Assembly: GCF_042657065.1 (NCBI RefSeq)
Contig: NZ_JBHSNF010000002.1
Span: 434,001-498,000, forward strand
From: Rhodanobacter ginsengisoli
GTDB taxonomy: Bacteria; Pseudomonadota; Gammaproteobacteria; Xanthomonadales; Rhodanobacteraceae
Direction of reading: 5' to 3'
Length of the DNA stretch: 64,000 nucleotides
In this document: positions 7,991 through 19,952 of the stretch, one piece after another
How the letters are laid out: every line of letters starts with the position of its first letter
How positions within the stretch are numbered: position 1 is the first letter of the stretch
Translations under genes and position numbers: made by a program
The notes under the pieces: model-generated
Seen by the model: the letters and a program-made list of their open reading frames with translations, nothing else
The model's database searches: none
Told to the model about the DNA's origin: nothing

Positions 7991-8684
7991 CTCCTGTCCT
8001 TGAAAGAAGGAACTCGGCCAGCGCGAAATCCGCCGCCGTCGTCACCTTGATATTGTCCTCGGCCCCCTCGACCAGCAAGGGTGCATGACCGGCCAGCTCC
8101 ATCGCCATCGCTTCGTCGCTGACACTCAGCGTACGCCGCGCCGCCTCGCGCAACGCCGCCGACAGTTGACCACGCCGGAACATCTGTGGCGTGAAGGCGC
8201 GCCAGCGCCGGTCGCGCGGCTCGGTCGACTCGCTGCGACCGGCAGCATCGGCGCGCTTGAGCGTGTCACGCAACGGGGCTCCCAGCAGGCCGCCATCCGC
8301 TGCGCCGGCCTGTTCGATCAGCTTGCTGATATCGGCCAGCCGCACACATGGCCGCGCGGCATCGTGCACCAGCACGAAATCCTCCGCGCCCACCGCGTCG
8401 GGCAGGACATCGAGGCCGGCCAGTACCGAATCACTGCGCTCCGCCCCGCCGATGGCGGTGAGCACCGGCTTGCCGGCGAACGTGGTCAGCCCGGGCCAAT
8501 ATCGGTCGGCGGCCGCCAGCGTCACCAGCAGGCCGGCAATCCGGGGATGGGCGGCGAGGCGCGCCATGGTGTGCTCGATCAGCGGACGACCGGCCAGCGG
8601 CAGGTACTGCTTGGGACAGTCCCCGCCCACCCGCGTGCCCCGCCCGGCCGCCGGCACCACGCACCACAGCTTCGGCGCACTCAT
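7974..8684 (-). CDS. ispD: 2-C-methyl-D-erythritol 4-phosphate cytidylyltransferase
   Basis: Third step of the MEP pathway, joining CTP and methylerythritol phosphate. The 236-residue protein begins MSAPKLWCVVPAAGRGTR (CTP-binding glycine loop), has PKQYLPLAGRPLIEHT, the family signature VLVHDAARPCV near residue 105, FTPQMFRRGQL, and SDEAMAMELAGH followed by EDNIKVTTAADFALAEFLL. The last residues, TGGNAHG, and the TAG stop lie inside the inverted repeat, so the natural C-terminus may have been altered by its insertion. The start overlaps the ftsB stop by 4 nt. Confidence 0.96.
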   Translation of the reverse strand: MSAPKLWCVVPAAGRGTRVGGDCPKQYLPLAGRPLIEHTMARLAAHPRIAGLLVTLAAADRYWPGLTTFAGKPVLTAIGGAERSDSVLAGLDVLPDAVGAEDFVLVHDAARPCVRLADISKLIEQAGAADGGLLGAPLRDTLKRADAAGRSESTEPRDRRWRAFTPQMFRRGQLSAALREAARRTLSVSDEAMAMELAGHAPLLVEGAEDNIKVTTAADFALAEFLLSRTGGNAHG

Positions 8685-9007
8685 GGCGAACCGGCGGATG
8701 CGGCAGCTGCGGGTGCGCTTCCGGCATGGGCCGGCTGCTCGACCACCTGGTAGAAGACCTCGCCCGGCTTGATCAGCCCCAGCTCGGTGCGTGCGCGCGC
8801 CTCGACCGCCTGGTCACCGTGCTTGAGGTCCAGCACGTCGGCACCCACCGCCTGATTGCGCTGCTGCAGCCGGGCGTTCTCGTCAGCCTGTTTCTTCACG
8901 GCCACGCGCAGGCTGTCCACCTCGCGCATGCTGCCGCTGCCGGACCACAGTTTCAGCTGCAGTCCGATCAGGATCACGACAAGAATCAGGGCGATCCAGC
9001 GCAGCAT
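8681..9007 (-). CDS. ftsB: cell division protein FtsB
   Basis: Small bitopic divisome protein that bridges FtsL and FtsQ. The 108 residues comprise an N-terminal membrane helix (WIALILVVILIGLQLKLW), a coiled-coil segment rich in Gln, Asn, Glu and Leu (VAVKKQADENARLQQRN), and the conserved ARTELGLIKPGEVFYQVV. An Ala/Pro-rich tail follows. It is in the usual eno-ftsB-ispD order, 19 bases after eno. Confidence 0.95.
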   Translation of the reverse strand: MLRWIALILVVILIGLQLKLWSGSGSMREVDSLRVAVKKQADENARLQQRNQAVGADVLDLKHGDQAVEARARTELGLIKPGEVFYQVVEQPAHAGSAPAAAASAGSP

Positions 9008-9026
9008 GGGTGACCGATGGCTCCGT

Positions 9027-10325
9027 TCAACCCGGCAGGCGGGTCAGGTTGGGGAACGCATCGCGACCGGCGTAGCGCGCGGCCGCGCCCAGCTGCTCCT
9101 CGATCCGCAACAGCTGGTTGTACTTGGCCACACGATCGCTGCGGCACAGCGAACCGGTCTTGATCTGGGTCGCCGTGGTGGCCACGGCAATGTCGGCGAT
9201 GGTGGTGTCCTCGGTCTCGCCGGAGCGGTGCGAGATCACCGCCGAATACTTCGCTGCATCCGCCATCGCGATCGCTTCCAGTGTCTCGGACAGCGTGCCG
9301 ATCTGGTTCACCTTGATCAGGATCGAGTTGGCGATGTGCTTTTCGATACCCTCGCGGAAAATCACCGGGTTGGTCACGAACAGGTCGTCGCCGACCACCT
9401 GGATGCGGTCGCCGATCCGCTCGGTCAGCAGCTTCCAGCCATCCCAGTCGCCCTCGGCCATGCCGTCCTCGATGCTGACGATCGGATACTGCTGGGCCCA
9501 GCTGGCGAGCAGGTCGACAAACTCGGCCGGGGCGTACTTCTTGCCCTCACCCGCCAGGTCGTACTTGCCGTCCCGGTAGAACTCCGAGCTGGCCGCATCG
9601 AGACCGAGCAGGATCTCGCCGCCGATCTTGTAGCCGGTCTTGTTGATCGCCTCGAGAATCGTGTCGAGCGCCTCGATGTTCGAACGCAGGTTCGGCGCAA
9701 AGCCGCCCTCATCGCCCACCGACGTGCTGAGCCCGCGACCTTTCAGCACGCTCTTCAGCGCATGGAAGATCTCCGCACCGGCGCGCAGCGCCTCGGCAAA
9801 GCTGGGCAGGCCCACCGGCAGGATCATGAATTCCTGCACGTCGATATTGTTGTCGGCATGCTCGCCGCCGTTGATGATGTTCATCATCGGCACCGGCAGC
9901 GCGCCGGGCTTGCCGTGCGACAGATAGCTCCACAGCGGTTCGTCGCGCGAGGCCGCCACGGCATGGGCCGCCGCCATCGAGACGCCGAGCAGCGCATTGG
10001 CGCCCAGCTTGCCCTTGTTCGGGGTGCCGTCCAGCGCGATAAGCTTCGCGTCCAGACCCTTCTGGTCGGCCGCATCGAAACCCTTCAGCGCATCGGCGAT
10101 CACGCCGTTGACGTTCGCCACCGCGTTCCTCACACCCTTGCCGCCGTAGCGCGACTTGTCGCCGTCGCGCAGCTCGACCGCCTCGCGCGAGCCGGTGGAG
10201 GCGCCGCTGGGCACGGCGGCGCGACCGAAGCCACGGCCGGCCAGGGTGACTTCGGCTTCCAGCGTGGGATTGCCGCGCGAGTCGAGGATTTCACGGGCGT
10301 GGATGCGGGTGATCTGTGTGCTCAT
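9027..10325 (-). CDS. eno: enolase
   Basis: Glycolytic phosphopyruvate hydratase, 432 residues, the standard bacterial length. Visible signatures are AREILDSRGNPTLEAEV, VPSGASTGSREAVELRDGD, the catalytic-loop NIINGGEHADN, VGDEGGFAPN, and ILIKVNQIGTLSETLE followed by SHRSGETEDTTIAD. It is an octameric/dimeric Mg2+ enzyme and in many proteobacteria also an RNA-degradosome component. It lies 60 bases after kdsA with a hairpin in the gap. Confidence 0.98.
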   Translation of the reverse strand: MSTQITRIHAREILDSRGNPTLEAEVTLAGRGFGRAAVPSGASTGSREAVELRDGDKSRYGGKGVRNAVANVNGVIADALKGFDAADQKGLDAKLIALDGTPNKGKLGANALLGVSMAAAHAVAASRDEPLWSYLSHGKPGALPVPMMNIINGGEHADNNIDVQEFMILPVGLPSFAEALRAGAEIFHALKSVLKGRGLSTSVGDEGGFAPNLRSNIEALDTILEAINKTGYKIGGEILLGLDAASSEFYRDGKYDLAGEGKKYAPAEFVDLLASWAQQYPIVSIEDGMAEGDWDGWKLLTERIGDRIQVVGDDLFVTNPVIFREGIEKHIANSILIKVNQIGTLSETLEAIAMADAAKYSAVISHRSGETEDTTIADIAVATTATQIKTGSLCRSDRVAKYNQLLRIEEQLGAAARYAGRDAFPNLTRLPG

Positions 10326-10360
10326 GCGGTGTCCGTCTGCCTTGGTAATGAGTTGTGGAA

Positions 10361-10380
10361 CGGGCGCATCGCTGCGCCCG
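10361..10380 (-). terminator. intercistronic hairpin between kdsA and eno
   Basis: A perfect 8-bp stem, CGGGCGCA/TGCGCCCG, with a 4-base TCGC loop lies just after the kdsA stop on the leftward transcript. There is no T-tract, so it is more likely a processing, stability or partial-attenuation hairpin than a full terminator. Confidence 0.45.
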
Positions 10381-10385
10381 GCGAT

Positions 10386-12889
<2,504 letters not shown>

Positions 12890-13033
12890 GGAAAGCAGCC
12901 GTGCTGGAAATTAGGCATTTTAGCTGCAGAAGCGCTCCGCTGCGAGATGCCTATGGAAAATTCTGTGTTTTGGTTCATCTCCGCCGCCCGGACGACACTG
13001 AAACCGAGCTTCCCCGCCTGCTAGCATGACCGG

Positions 13034-14833
13034 ATGAACAGCCCCATTCCCGCCCGTCTTGCCGCCTTGCGCACGGCCATGCGACAGCACGATGTCGCCG
13101 CCGTACTCGTCCCCAGCGCCGACCCGCACCTGTCCGAATACCTGCCCGAACACTGGCAGGCGCGCGCCTGGCTGTCCGGTTTCACCGGTTCGGCCGGCAC
13201 CCTGATCGTCACGCACGACCACGCGGGCCTGTGGACCGATTCGCGCTATTTCGCCCAGGCCGAGCAACAGCTGGCCGGTACCGGCATCGCCTTGATGAAA
13301 CTGCGCGTGCCGCACACCCCCGAACACCTGGAGTGGCTGCAGAAGCAGCTGCACGAAGGCGAGGTGCTGGCCGTGGCGGGCGACAGCCTGGCATGGGCCA
13401 CCCAGCGGCAGATCGAGCGGCGGCTGGCGGAGGGCGGCGCCAGCCTGCGCACCGATCTGGACCTGCCCGGGGCGATCTGGCCCGATCGCCCTGCATTGCC
13501 GCAGGCGCCGGTGCTGGAGCACGACCCGATCTACGCCATGGTGCCGCGGGCCGAGAAATTCGAGCGCCTGCGCAAGGCCATGCGCAAACACCACGCCAGC
13601 CATCACCTGATCTCCAGTCTCGACGACATTGCCTGGCTGACCAACCTGCGCGGCAGCGATGTCGAATGCAATCCGGTATTCCTGGCCCACCTGCTGGTGC
13701 AGGCGGACGGCCGGGCCACCCTGTTCGTCACCCGCAGCAAGCTGAGCGATGCCATCGTTGCCGCGCTCGCTGCCGACGGCATCGGCATCGCCGACTACGC
13801 CTCGATCACCTCGAGCCTGCATGAGCTGGGCGCCGCCGATCGCCTGCTGCTGGACGGCAGCCGGGTGGTCAGCTCCATCGCCGCGGCCGTCGCCCCGGAC
13901 GTCACCCGGATCGACGCGGCCAACCCCAGCACGGCGTTCAAGGCGATCAAGAATGCGGCCGAGCTCGACCACATCCGCGAAGTGATGCGCCGTGACGGTG
14001 CCGCGCTGGTACGCGGCTTCCGGCGGCTGGAGCAACGCCTCGCCGCCGGCATGGCGGTGACCGAGCTGGATGTCGACACCTTGCTGTACGAGGAGCGCTC
14101 GGCCCAGCCCGGTTACGTGGGCGAGAGTTTCGCCACCATCGCCGGCTACCAGGCCAACGGCGCGCTGCCGCATTACCGGGCCACGCCCGAGTCGCACAGC
14201 ACGCTGCACGCGAAGGGCCTGTTGCTGATCGATTCGGGTGGCCAGTATCCCGGCGGCACCACCGACATCACCCGCGTGCTGGCCCTCGGCGAGACCACAC
14301 CGGAACAGCGTCGCGATGCCACCCTGGTGATGAAGGGCATGATCGCGCTGTCCCGGGCGCGTTTCCCCAAAGGCGCCAACGGCCCGCAACTGGATGCGCT
14401 GGCGCGGGCTCCGCTGTGGGCCGCGGGCATGGATTACGGCCACGGCACCGGTCACGGCGTGGGTTATTTCCTGAACGTGCACGAAGGGCCCCACGGCATT
14501 CGTCCGCCGGTTGCCGGTGGCGCCCTGGTGCCACTGGAACCGGGCATGATCAGCTCGATCGAGCCCGGCCTGTACAAGCCCGGCCGGCACGGCATCCGCC
14601 ACGAGAACCTGGCCGTGGTGGTGGAAGCGGAGCAGACCGAGTTCGGCGAATTCCACGCGTTCGAGACGTTGACCCTGTGCCCGTTCGATCGCCGTGCGCT
14701 GGAACCGAGCCTGCTCAATCCGGAAGAACGGGCCTGGCTCGACGACTACCATGCCGGCGTGCGCGCCGCACTCAGCCCGTTGCTGGACGGTGCCGACCTG
14801 GAGTGGCTGAACCGGCACTGCGCGCCGCTCTGA
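13034..14833 (+). CDS. aminopeptidase P family protein (M24, large form)
   Basis: Metallopeptidase that removes N-terminal residues before proline. At 599 residues it matches the three-domain Xaa-Pro aminopeptidase form: two creatinase-like N-terminal domains (SADPHLSEYLPEHWQAR, WTDSRYFAQAEQQL), then the pita-bread M24 domain from about residue 310 with metal ligands in LLIDSGGQYPGGTTDITR, HGTGHGVGYFLNVHEGP, SIEPGLYKPG and IRHENLAVVVE, and a C-terminal cap (FHAFETLTLCPFDRRAL). No signal peptide is seen, so it should be cytoplasmic. It is divergent from pyrG and convergent with the next gene. Confidence 0.93.
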   Translation: MNSPIPARLAALRTAMRQHDVAAVLVPSADPHLSEYLPEHWQARAWLSGFTGSAGTLIVTHDHAGLWTDSRYFAQAEQQLAGTGIALMKLRVPHTPEHLEWLQKQLHEGEVLAVAGDSLAWATQRQIERRLAEGGASLRTDLDLPGAIWPDRPALPQAPVLEHDPIYAMVPRAEKFERLRKAMRKHHASHHLISSLDDIAWLTNLRGSDVECNPVFLAHLLVQADGRATLFVTRSKLSDAIVAALAADGIGIADYASITSSLHELGAADRLLLDGSRVVSSIAAAVAPDVTRIDAANPSTAFKAIKNAAELDHIREVMRRDGAALVRGFRRLEQRLAAGMAVTELDVDTLLYEERSAQPGYVGESFATIAGYQANGALPHYRATPESHSTLHAKGLLLIDSGGQYPGGTTDITRVLALGETTPEQRRDATLVMKGMIALSRARFPKGANGPQLDALARAPLWAAGMDYGHGTGHGVGYFLNVHEGPHGIRPPVAGGALVPLEPGMISSIEPGLYKPGRHGIRHENLAVVVEAEQTEFGEFHAFETLTLCPFDRRALEPSLLNPEERAWLDDYHAGVRAALSPLLDGADLEWLNRHCAPL

Positions 14834-14855
14834 GCAGCGGAGCCCGCGGAACCGC

Positions 14856-17612
14856 TCAGGAGCGCTTGGGCGGCACCAGTCGGAGCCGGGCCGGAATCAT
14901 CGGCTGGTTCGGCAGCAACAGGTACTGGATTTCTTCCGGCTTCAGCGGATACGAATACAGATAGCCCTGCCCCTCGATACAGCCGGCACGCAACAGGAAG
15001 TCGTGCTGCGCCTCGGTTTCGATGCCTTCGGCAATCGTGGTGAGGCCGAGACTCTTGGCCATCACCAGCATCGCCTGGGTGATCGCCGCGTCGTTGGCGC
15101 TGGCCGGCAGACCGGTGATGAAGGAGCGATCGATCTTGAGATAGGCCACGGCCGGCAGCTTCAGGTAGGCCATCGATGAGTAGCCGGTACCGAAATCATC
15201 GATGGCCACTTCGATGCCCAGGTTGCTCAGCGTCTGCATCGTCCGCGCGGTGGCATCGCCCAGACGCAACATGGCGCTTTCGGTGATCTCCAGCAGCAAC
15301 CGCTGGGCCGGCAATTGCCTGGACTGCAACGCACGGCTCACGCCGTCGACGAACGCCGGATGGCCGAACCAGCGAGCCGAGATGTTCACCGCCACCCGAA
15401 TCGGCGGCACACCGGCCAGATCCCAGGCCTCGATCTGGGCGCAGGTGGCCTGCATGACCCATTCGTCGATACGCCGGATCATGCCCAGCCCTTCCGCGAC
15501 CGGAATGAATTCCGCGGGCATCACCTCGCCGCGCTCCGGGTGCTGCCAACGCAGCAACGCCTCCACCGCGACGATGCGGCCGGTGCGCAGCTCGACACTG
15601 GGCTGGAATACCAGCTGGAATTCGTTGCGCACCAGCGCCTGGCGCAACTCGGTGGCCAGCTGCAGGCGCCGACGGGTATCCGCGTGCATCATCGGTGTGT
15701 AGAAGCGGAACGCATTGCGTTCCTCGGTCTTCGCCGCATACATGGCTGCGTCGGCATTGCCGATCAGTGCCTGCGGGGTATCGCCGTCCAGCGGATAACC
15801 GGCCACACCGATGCTGGCGCTGAGAACCACCTCATAGTCCTCCACCTGCAGCGGCTCGGACAGCGCCACCAGCAGCCGGCTGACGACCACCCGGGCATCC
15901 TCGCGCAGGCTCAACCGGCGAATCAGCACGGTGAACTCGTCGCCGCCGATGCGTCCGGCGATATCACCATCGGGCAACTCCCGGCGGATACGTTCGGCCA
16001 CCTTGGCCAGCAGTCGATCGCCGACCGCATGGCTATAGCTGTCATTGACGATCTTGAACGCGTCCAGGTCGATGAACAGCACCACCACCGCGAGCCGCTC
16101 GCGCTCGGCCACGGCAATCGCCTCGGCACAATGCCGCTCGAACTCGGCCCGGTTGACCAGCCCGGTCAGCGGATCGTGCCGCGCCAGATGTTCCAGCCGA
16201 CGCTGGTTCGCCTTCGTCTCATGGATGTCGGTGAACACCGCGACGTAGTACAGCACATGGCTGTCCGCATCCCGGATCGCACTGATGCTCAGCTGCTCCG
16301 GATAGCTGCTGCCGTCGTTGCGGGTGGTGTGCACCTCGCCGATCCAGTTGCGGCCTGCCGCGATGCCATCCCACACCGATTGTGGCAACGGCCGGCCGTC
16401 AGGCAGTCGACGCGCCTCATCGAGGAGCCTGCCCTGCAGCGCCACGCTGCTGAAACCCGTGAGTTCGGTTTGCGCGGCATTGGTCGAAATCACCCGGCGC
16501 TCCGCATCGGCGATGATCACGCCTTCGGCGATGCTGGCAAGCGCCTCGGCGGCAACCCGGCGCTCGTGCTCGATCGCCACCCGCTCGGAGATATCGCGGA
16601 TGATTGCCTGGCGCACCGATAACGCCCCCCAACTGGCAAGACTGGTCTGCGTCTCGACCGGGCGGCTGCTGCCGTCCGCGCAAAGCAGGGCATTGGTGGC
16701 CGCACGCCCCGCCTGCTGCCCGGAAAGCGATTGCATGAACAGATGCACGAAACGATCGCCGATGAGTTCACTTGCCGGTCGCCCGGTCCACGCCGAGGCG
16801 GTGCGGTTGACGTCCAGGATCCGTCCACTGGCTTCATCCACCATCACGATGGCGTCGGCGGCGCTGTCGAACAGCAGGCGGTAGCGCTCCTCGCTGCCGC
16901 GTACGCTGGCCAGGATGCGACGGGCCATGCCAAGCCACAGCAGCGCAGCGATCGAGGCCGCCGCCAATACGCCGCCGAACAGCACCTCTCCGAGCCAGAC
17001 TGCGCCATCGGCAATCTTTCGAGAAAACAAGGCACTGCGTGGTTCGATATAGCTGTTTATGGTGTGGATGCGCGTGCGCTGCCGGGCAACTTCCGCGTCG
17101 GTTATTCCGCCCGCGACGTAGCCGGCCTCCAGGGAGCCGGCAATCGTGTTCAGTTCGGCGATGGACGAGTCGGTGGAGCGCCACGCCTGCAGCGCCTCGC
17201 GCATGTACGGGGCGTTGGGAAAATGATGCAGGATGAAGATCACGCCGGGGATGGCTATCGTCACCGTGTCGCTGCGTCGCAGCGCATCGGCCACGGCGTC
17301 GTAGTCGTAGTGGCCGGAAGCAATCTGGTCGCGTGCCCAGTGATCGGCCATCAGCACGCCATAATTGAGCTTGTAGCTGGCCAGATCCGCCGGGTCGCCC
17401 CGGACGGCATAACTTTCCAGCGCGATGACGGACTGCTTTTGCGCCTTCGACCAGACGCTCTCGCCGTTGAGAAAACCGGCGAGAGCCACCTGTACCTGCA
17501 ATGCTCCCCAAGTCAGCGCCAGAATCAGCCCGACCATGCCCACCAACGCATATGCAAGGGGCATCAATCGTCTTGATAATGGCCGTTGCAAGGTAATCGT
17601 CGAAGTACGCAT
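14856..17612 (-). CDS. membrane PAS-PAS-GGDEF-EAL c-di-GMP protein
   Basis: A 918-residue signalling protein that could both make and hydrolyse cyclic di-GMP. An N-terminal membrane helix (about residues 18-38), a periplasmic sensory region to about 200 and a second helix (VLFGGVLAAASIAALLWLGM) are followed by two PAS domains, a GGDEF domain from about 490 (DPLTGLVNRAEF; intact IGGDEF) and an EAL domain from about 655. The inhibitory RxxD I-site is not preserved, since the sequence before GGDEF reads PDGDIAGRI. The EAL domain keeps VEALLRW, NISARWF, ITESAM, DDFGTGYSSMAYL and LKIDRSF, so phosphodiesterase activity is likely. The periplasmic ligand is unknown. Confidence 0.93.
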   Translation of the reverse strand: MRTSTITLQRPLSRRLMPLAYALVGMVGLILALTWGALQVQVALAGFLNGESVWSKAQKQSVIALESYAVRGDPADLASYKLNYGVLMADHWARDQIASGHYDYDAVADALRRSDTVTIAIPGVIFILHHFPNAPYMREALQAWRSTDSSIAELNTIAGSLEAGYVAGGITDAEVARQRTRIHTINSYIEPRSALFSRKIADGAVWLGEVLFGGVLAAASIAALLWLGMARRILASVRGSEERYRLLFDSAADAIVMVDEASGRILDVNRTASAWTGRPASELIGDRFVHLFMQSLSGQQAGRAATNALLCADGSSRPVETQTSLASWGALSVRQAIIRDISERVAIEHERRVAAEALASIAEGVIIADAERRVISTNAAQTELTGFSSVALQGRLLDEARRLPDGRPLPQSVWDGIAAGRNWIGEVHTTRNDGSSYPEQLSISAIRDADSHVLYYVAVFTDIHETKANQRRLEHLARHDPLTGLVNRAEFERHCAEAIAVAERERLAVVVLFIDLDAFKIVNDSYSHAVGDRLLAKVAERIRRELPDGDIAGRIGGDEFTVLIRRLSLREDARVVVSRLLVALSEPLQVEDYEVVLSASIGVAGYPLDGDTPQALIGNADAAMYAAKTEERNAFRFYTPMMHADTRRRLQLATELRQALVRNEFQLVFQPSVELRTGRIVAVEALLRWQHPERGEVMPAEFIPVAEGLGMIRRIDEWVMQATCAQIEAWDLAGVPPIRVAVNISARWFGHPAFVDGVSRALQSRQLPAQRLLLEITESAMLRLGDATARTMQTLSNLGIEVAIDDFGTGYSSMAYLKLPAVAYLKIDRSFITGLPASANDAAITQAMLVMAKSLGLTTIAEGIETEAQHDFLLRAGCIEGQGYLYSYPLKPEEIQYLLLPNQPMIPARLRLVPPKRS

Positions 17613-17674
17613 TGCGTCCCTTGTTTCACGATTGGCGCGTCACGTTCAGGCGAGGCACTGCTCGGGCCTTTCCA

Positions 17675-18451
17675 TCAGGCTGCTGCTTCGCTCAATGCCT
17701 CAAGAACACGATGCGGTTCGACGCAGCGGTCAGCGAGAATCCGCATGCTGGTGTAGCTGCGCTTGATGCATTCACCGATGTGGGACACCTCGTCGGCTGC
17801 CGGCTCCGTTCCCATCAGTGTACAGACTATCTCCAATGCCTCCCAAGGATGGGTATCGTCATATGCAGCATGCAGTTGCAACCAGCGCAACGAACCCGCC
17901 CTGATCTTGGCGGGGAAACTCTCGGCATAGCTTTTACTCTCAAATATCAGTTGCGACCACTCGCCGGTAGCGCCCTCCACCGCGTAGTTTGTGGCTGCGA
18001 TGCCGGCAGCCAGCGTGTCACGCCGGCTGACGTCCTCGCACCAGTTGGCCAGGGTCTCGGTACCCCGTGGCGGCACCCCGTGAAGTACCTCGTCGCGGGG
18101 GATGCCGGCCCCCTCGGCCCAGTTGAGCCAATACTCGGCATGGTTCTGCTCGACGCGGATGTTGCGCACCAGCCAGCGACGCGCAAGATTGTCTCCCGCA
18201 CTGCGGCCGAACCGCGTCTTCAGCAGGCTCTGCGCCATGTAGGCCGGGAAGCGTTCGATCACCGGCCATATGCCCACCATGAAATTGGCGGTCCCCACCT
18301 TGCCGAGGGTGCCGTCAATCATTTTTTCCCACAGGCGATGCTCCACGACGCTCTGCTTGGTGCTTTCGCAATCGGCCACCATGTCCTGGGCCCATTGCGG
18401 ATAGCTGGTCAATTCAGTCAGCGGGCCGGTACGTTCAAAGCTGGTATTCAT
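17675..18451 (-). CDS. TenA/PqqC-like haem-oxygenase-fold protein
   Basis: A 258-residue protein of the TenA/PqqC/CADD-like superfamily, all-helical and often di-iron or cofactor-dependent. Seen are SYPQWAQDMVADCEST, a core with RNIRVEQNHAEYWLNWAEGAGI, RDTLAAGIAATNYAVEGATGEWSQ and WLQLHAAYDDTHPWEALEIV, placing His and Glu residues where metal or substrate ligands usually sit. The start at 18451 has AGGAGA five bases upstream; the much longer open frame upstream is non-coding and includes a tandem repeat. It is not next to thiamine, PQQ or pABA genes, so its reaction cannot be assigned. Confidence 0.78.
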   Translation of the reverse strand: MNTSFERTGPLTELTSYPQWAQDMVADCESTKQSVVEHRLWEKMIDGTLGKVGTANFMVGIWPVIERFPAYMAQSLLKTRFGRSAGDNLARRWLVRNIRVEQNHAEYWLNWAEGAGIPRDEVLHGVPPRGTETLANWCEDVSRRDTLAAGIAATNYAVEGATGEWSQLIFESKSYAESFPAKIRAGSLRWLQLHAAYDDTHPWEALEIVCTLMGTEPAADEVSHIGECIKRSYTSMRILADRCVEPHRVLEALSEAAA

Positions 18452-19069
18452 TTGAAATCTCCTGCGGAGTTGGGTTTTGCAGTAGGTCACTGCTGCGTGG
18501 CCGGCGCGGAGGATTCCTGCCACCGGCCGTGATCCGATATCCGGACGGAATACCGGGAACTCTGGATTGGTGCTCTTTCCTGTCCGCCAGGGACGCGATC
18601 GGCACAAGCGTCGGTATCCGGTGTTGATACCACGCCAGCGAGGGCCCGATTGCCGAACCGCACGGGCTTGCGCCGCACTGCCGCAAAGACAGCGTGCCCC
18701 CGACCAAAACCAGTGTCTGGATACCATGTCGCAATCCGCACGACCAAGTGCCCACCCGAGGCGGGCGTTCACGATCGCGTCCGTGCCGACCGTGCCGACC
18801 GTGCCGACCGTGCCGACCGGACGACGACACGACCATGCCCGGCACGTCACCGCCGACGGCATGCTTGCAGGATCTTGCGGAATCGTTGCCCCCACCTGGC
18901 CTCCCTCCCCATAGTCCCGCAGCGCCTTCCATGATCAGGGCTCACGTCGTCGCGCCATCAGTACATCAGGTCGCAAGGCATCGACTTCCAGCGGCAGCCA
19001 GCAGCGTGAGGCCCCCACCTCGCGCACCATGCGGACACTACGGCGAATTCGGAAGTGTCCCCTGGACAA
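18452..19069. other. long intergenic region, no gene supported
   Basis: This 618-bp stretch separates two leftward genes. The open frames in it do not resemble proteins. It contains the ribosome-binding site of the TenA-like gene at its left end and a four-copy 9-bp tandem repeat at 18781-18816. I see no RNA gene and no transposase remnant. Confidence 0.6.
18781..18816. repeat. 9-bp tandem repeat, four copies
   Basis: Four exact tandem copies of CCGTGCCGA lie in non-coding DNA. The array is perfect, which suggests recent slippage and possible copy-number variation between strains. The unit is 9 bp, so length changes would stay in phase if it were translated, but no supported gene crosses it. 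Confidence 0.9.
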
Positions 19070-19747
19070 TCAGGCCGAGCGACTTCGCGCGACCCTGCTG
19101 ATATCCGCTGCTTCCAGCACCGCAGTGGGCGCTCCATGGCGCGCCACCTCCAGCATCGCGCGCCCGACCACCTCGGTACTCAGCACCGTGTCCGGCATCA
19201 ACCGACGCAGCAGCGGCAGCAGCGGCCTGATCAACCCGTAGAACCGGCGATACGCGGCGGTCTTTGAACGAATGCCGTGCAACGGCTGGATCAGGCCTGG
19301 CCGGAACACGTACACCGCCTTGAACGGCAGCCTGCGCAAGGCGTTTTCAAGCCGTCCACGCACCCGCGCCCACATCGTCCTGCCGGTTTCGCTGCTGTCC
19401 GCACCGGCGCCGGAAACGTAGACGAAGGTCATCTGCGGATTCAACCTGGCCAGGGTTCGTGCCACGGCCATCGCCAGGTCATGGGTCAAGTGGGTGTATT
19501 GCGCTTCGGACATGCCGGACGAGGTCACCCCGATGCAGAAGAAGCACGCATCGAACGGGGTGAGCTGTGCCTCGATCGCCGAACAGTCGAACAGATCCGC
19601 ATGCACCAGCTGGCGCAGCCGGGGATCCCGCTGGGCGGTCGCGCTGCGGCCGACGGTCTGCACCAGGGTCACATCGTCGGCGAGCAGGCATTCGCGCAAC
19701 GTTCCCTGACCGACCATGCCGGTCGCGCCAAACAGCAGGACGTTCAT
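19070..19747 (-). CDS. NAD(P)-binding atypical SDR-family protein
   Basis: A 225-residue Rossmann-fold protein resembling the NmrA/HTATIP2-like atypical short-chain dehydrogenases. The N-terminus MNVLLFGATGMVGQGTLREC holds the GxxGxxG nucleotide motif. CFFCIGVTSSGMSEAQYTHL and TFVYVSGAGADSSETGRTMW match the group's mid-region, and RPGLIQPLHGIRSKT follows. The catalytic YxxxK of classical SDRs is not obvious, so a redox or a purely regulatory NAD(P) role are both possible. The start at 19747 is fixed by the glycine motif; the frame is open upstream. Confidence 0.82.
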   Translation of the reverse strand: MNVLLFGATGMVGQGTLRECLLADDVTLVQTVGRSATAQRDPRLRQLVHADLFDCSAIEAQLTPFDACFFCIGVTSSGMSEAQYTHLTHDLAMAVARTLARLNPQMTFVYVSGAGADSSETGRTMWARVRGRLENALRRLPFKAVYVFRPGLIQPLHGIRSKTAAYRRFYGLIRPLLPLLRRLMPDTVLSTEVVGRAMLEVARHGAPTAVLEAADISRVARSRSA

Positions 19748-19952
19748 GGCTGGACCCTTTCCATCTTGAAGGCACAGACTGCAGGATAGCCCGAGCATCC
19801 GGCCGCGAGAGCACCCGCTCATCCGGCGCTTGCCGGGACCCGGCACAACGGGCTTACTTGGTTCACCGACTGGCTTCAAGGCAGCGCGGGACGACCCCGT
19901 GAGGTCTCTTGTTCGACCGGCCCTCCCCACTTGACCCCACAAGGCCAGTTCC

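Noticed and set aside
18781..18816. Possible CRISPR-like repeat
   Set aside because: The units are 9 bp and contiguous, without spacers or cas genes.
18435..18932. Leftward frames with a GTVGTVGT-like repeat upstream of the TenA-like gene
   Set aside because: The periodic residues come from the 9-bp tandem repeat; the true start of the real gene is marked by AGGAGA before 18451.
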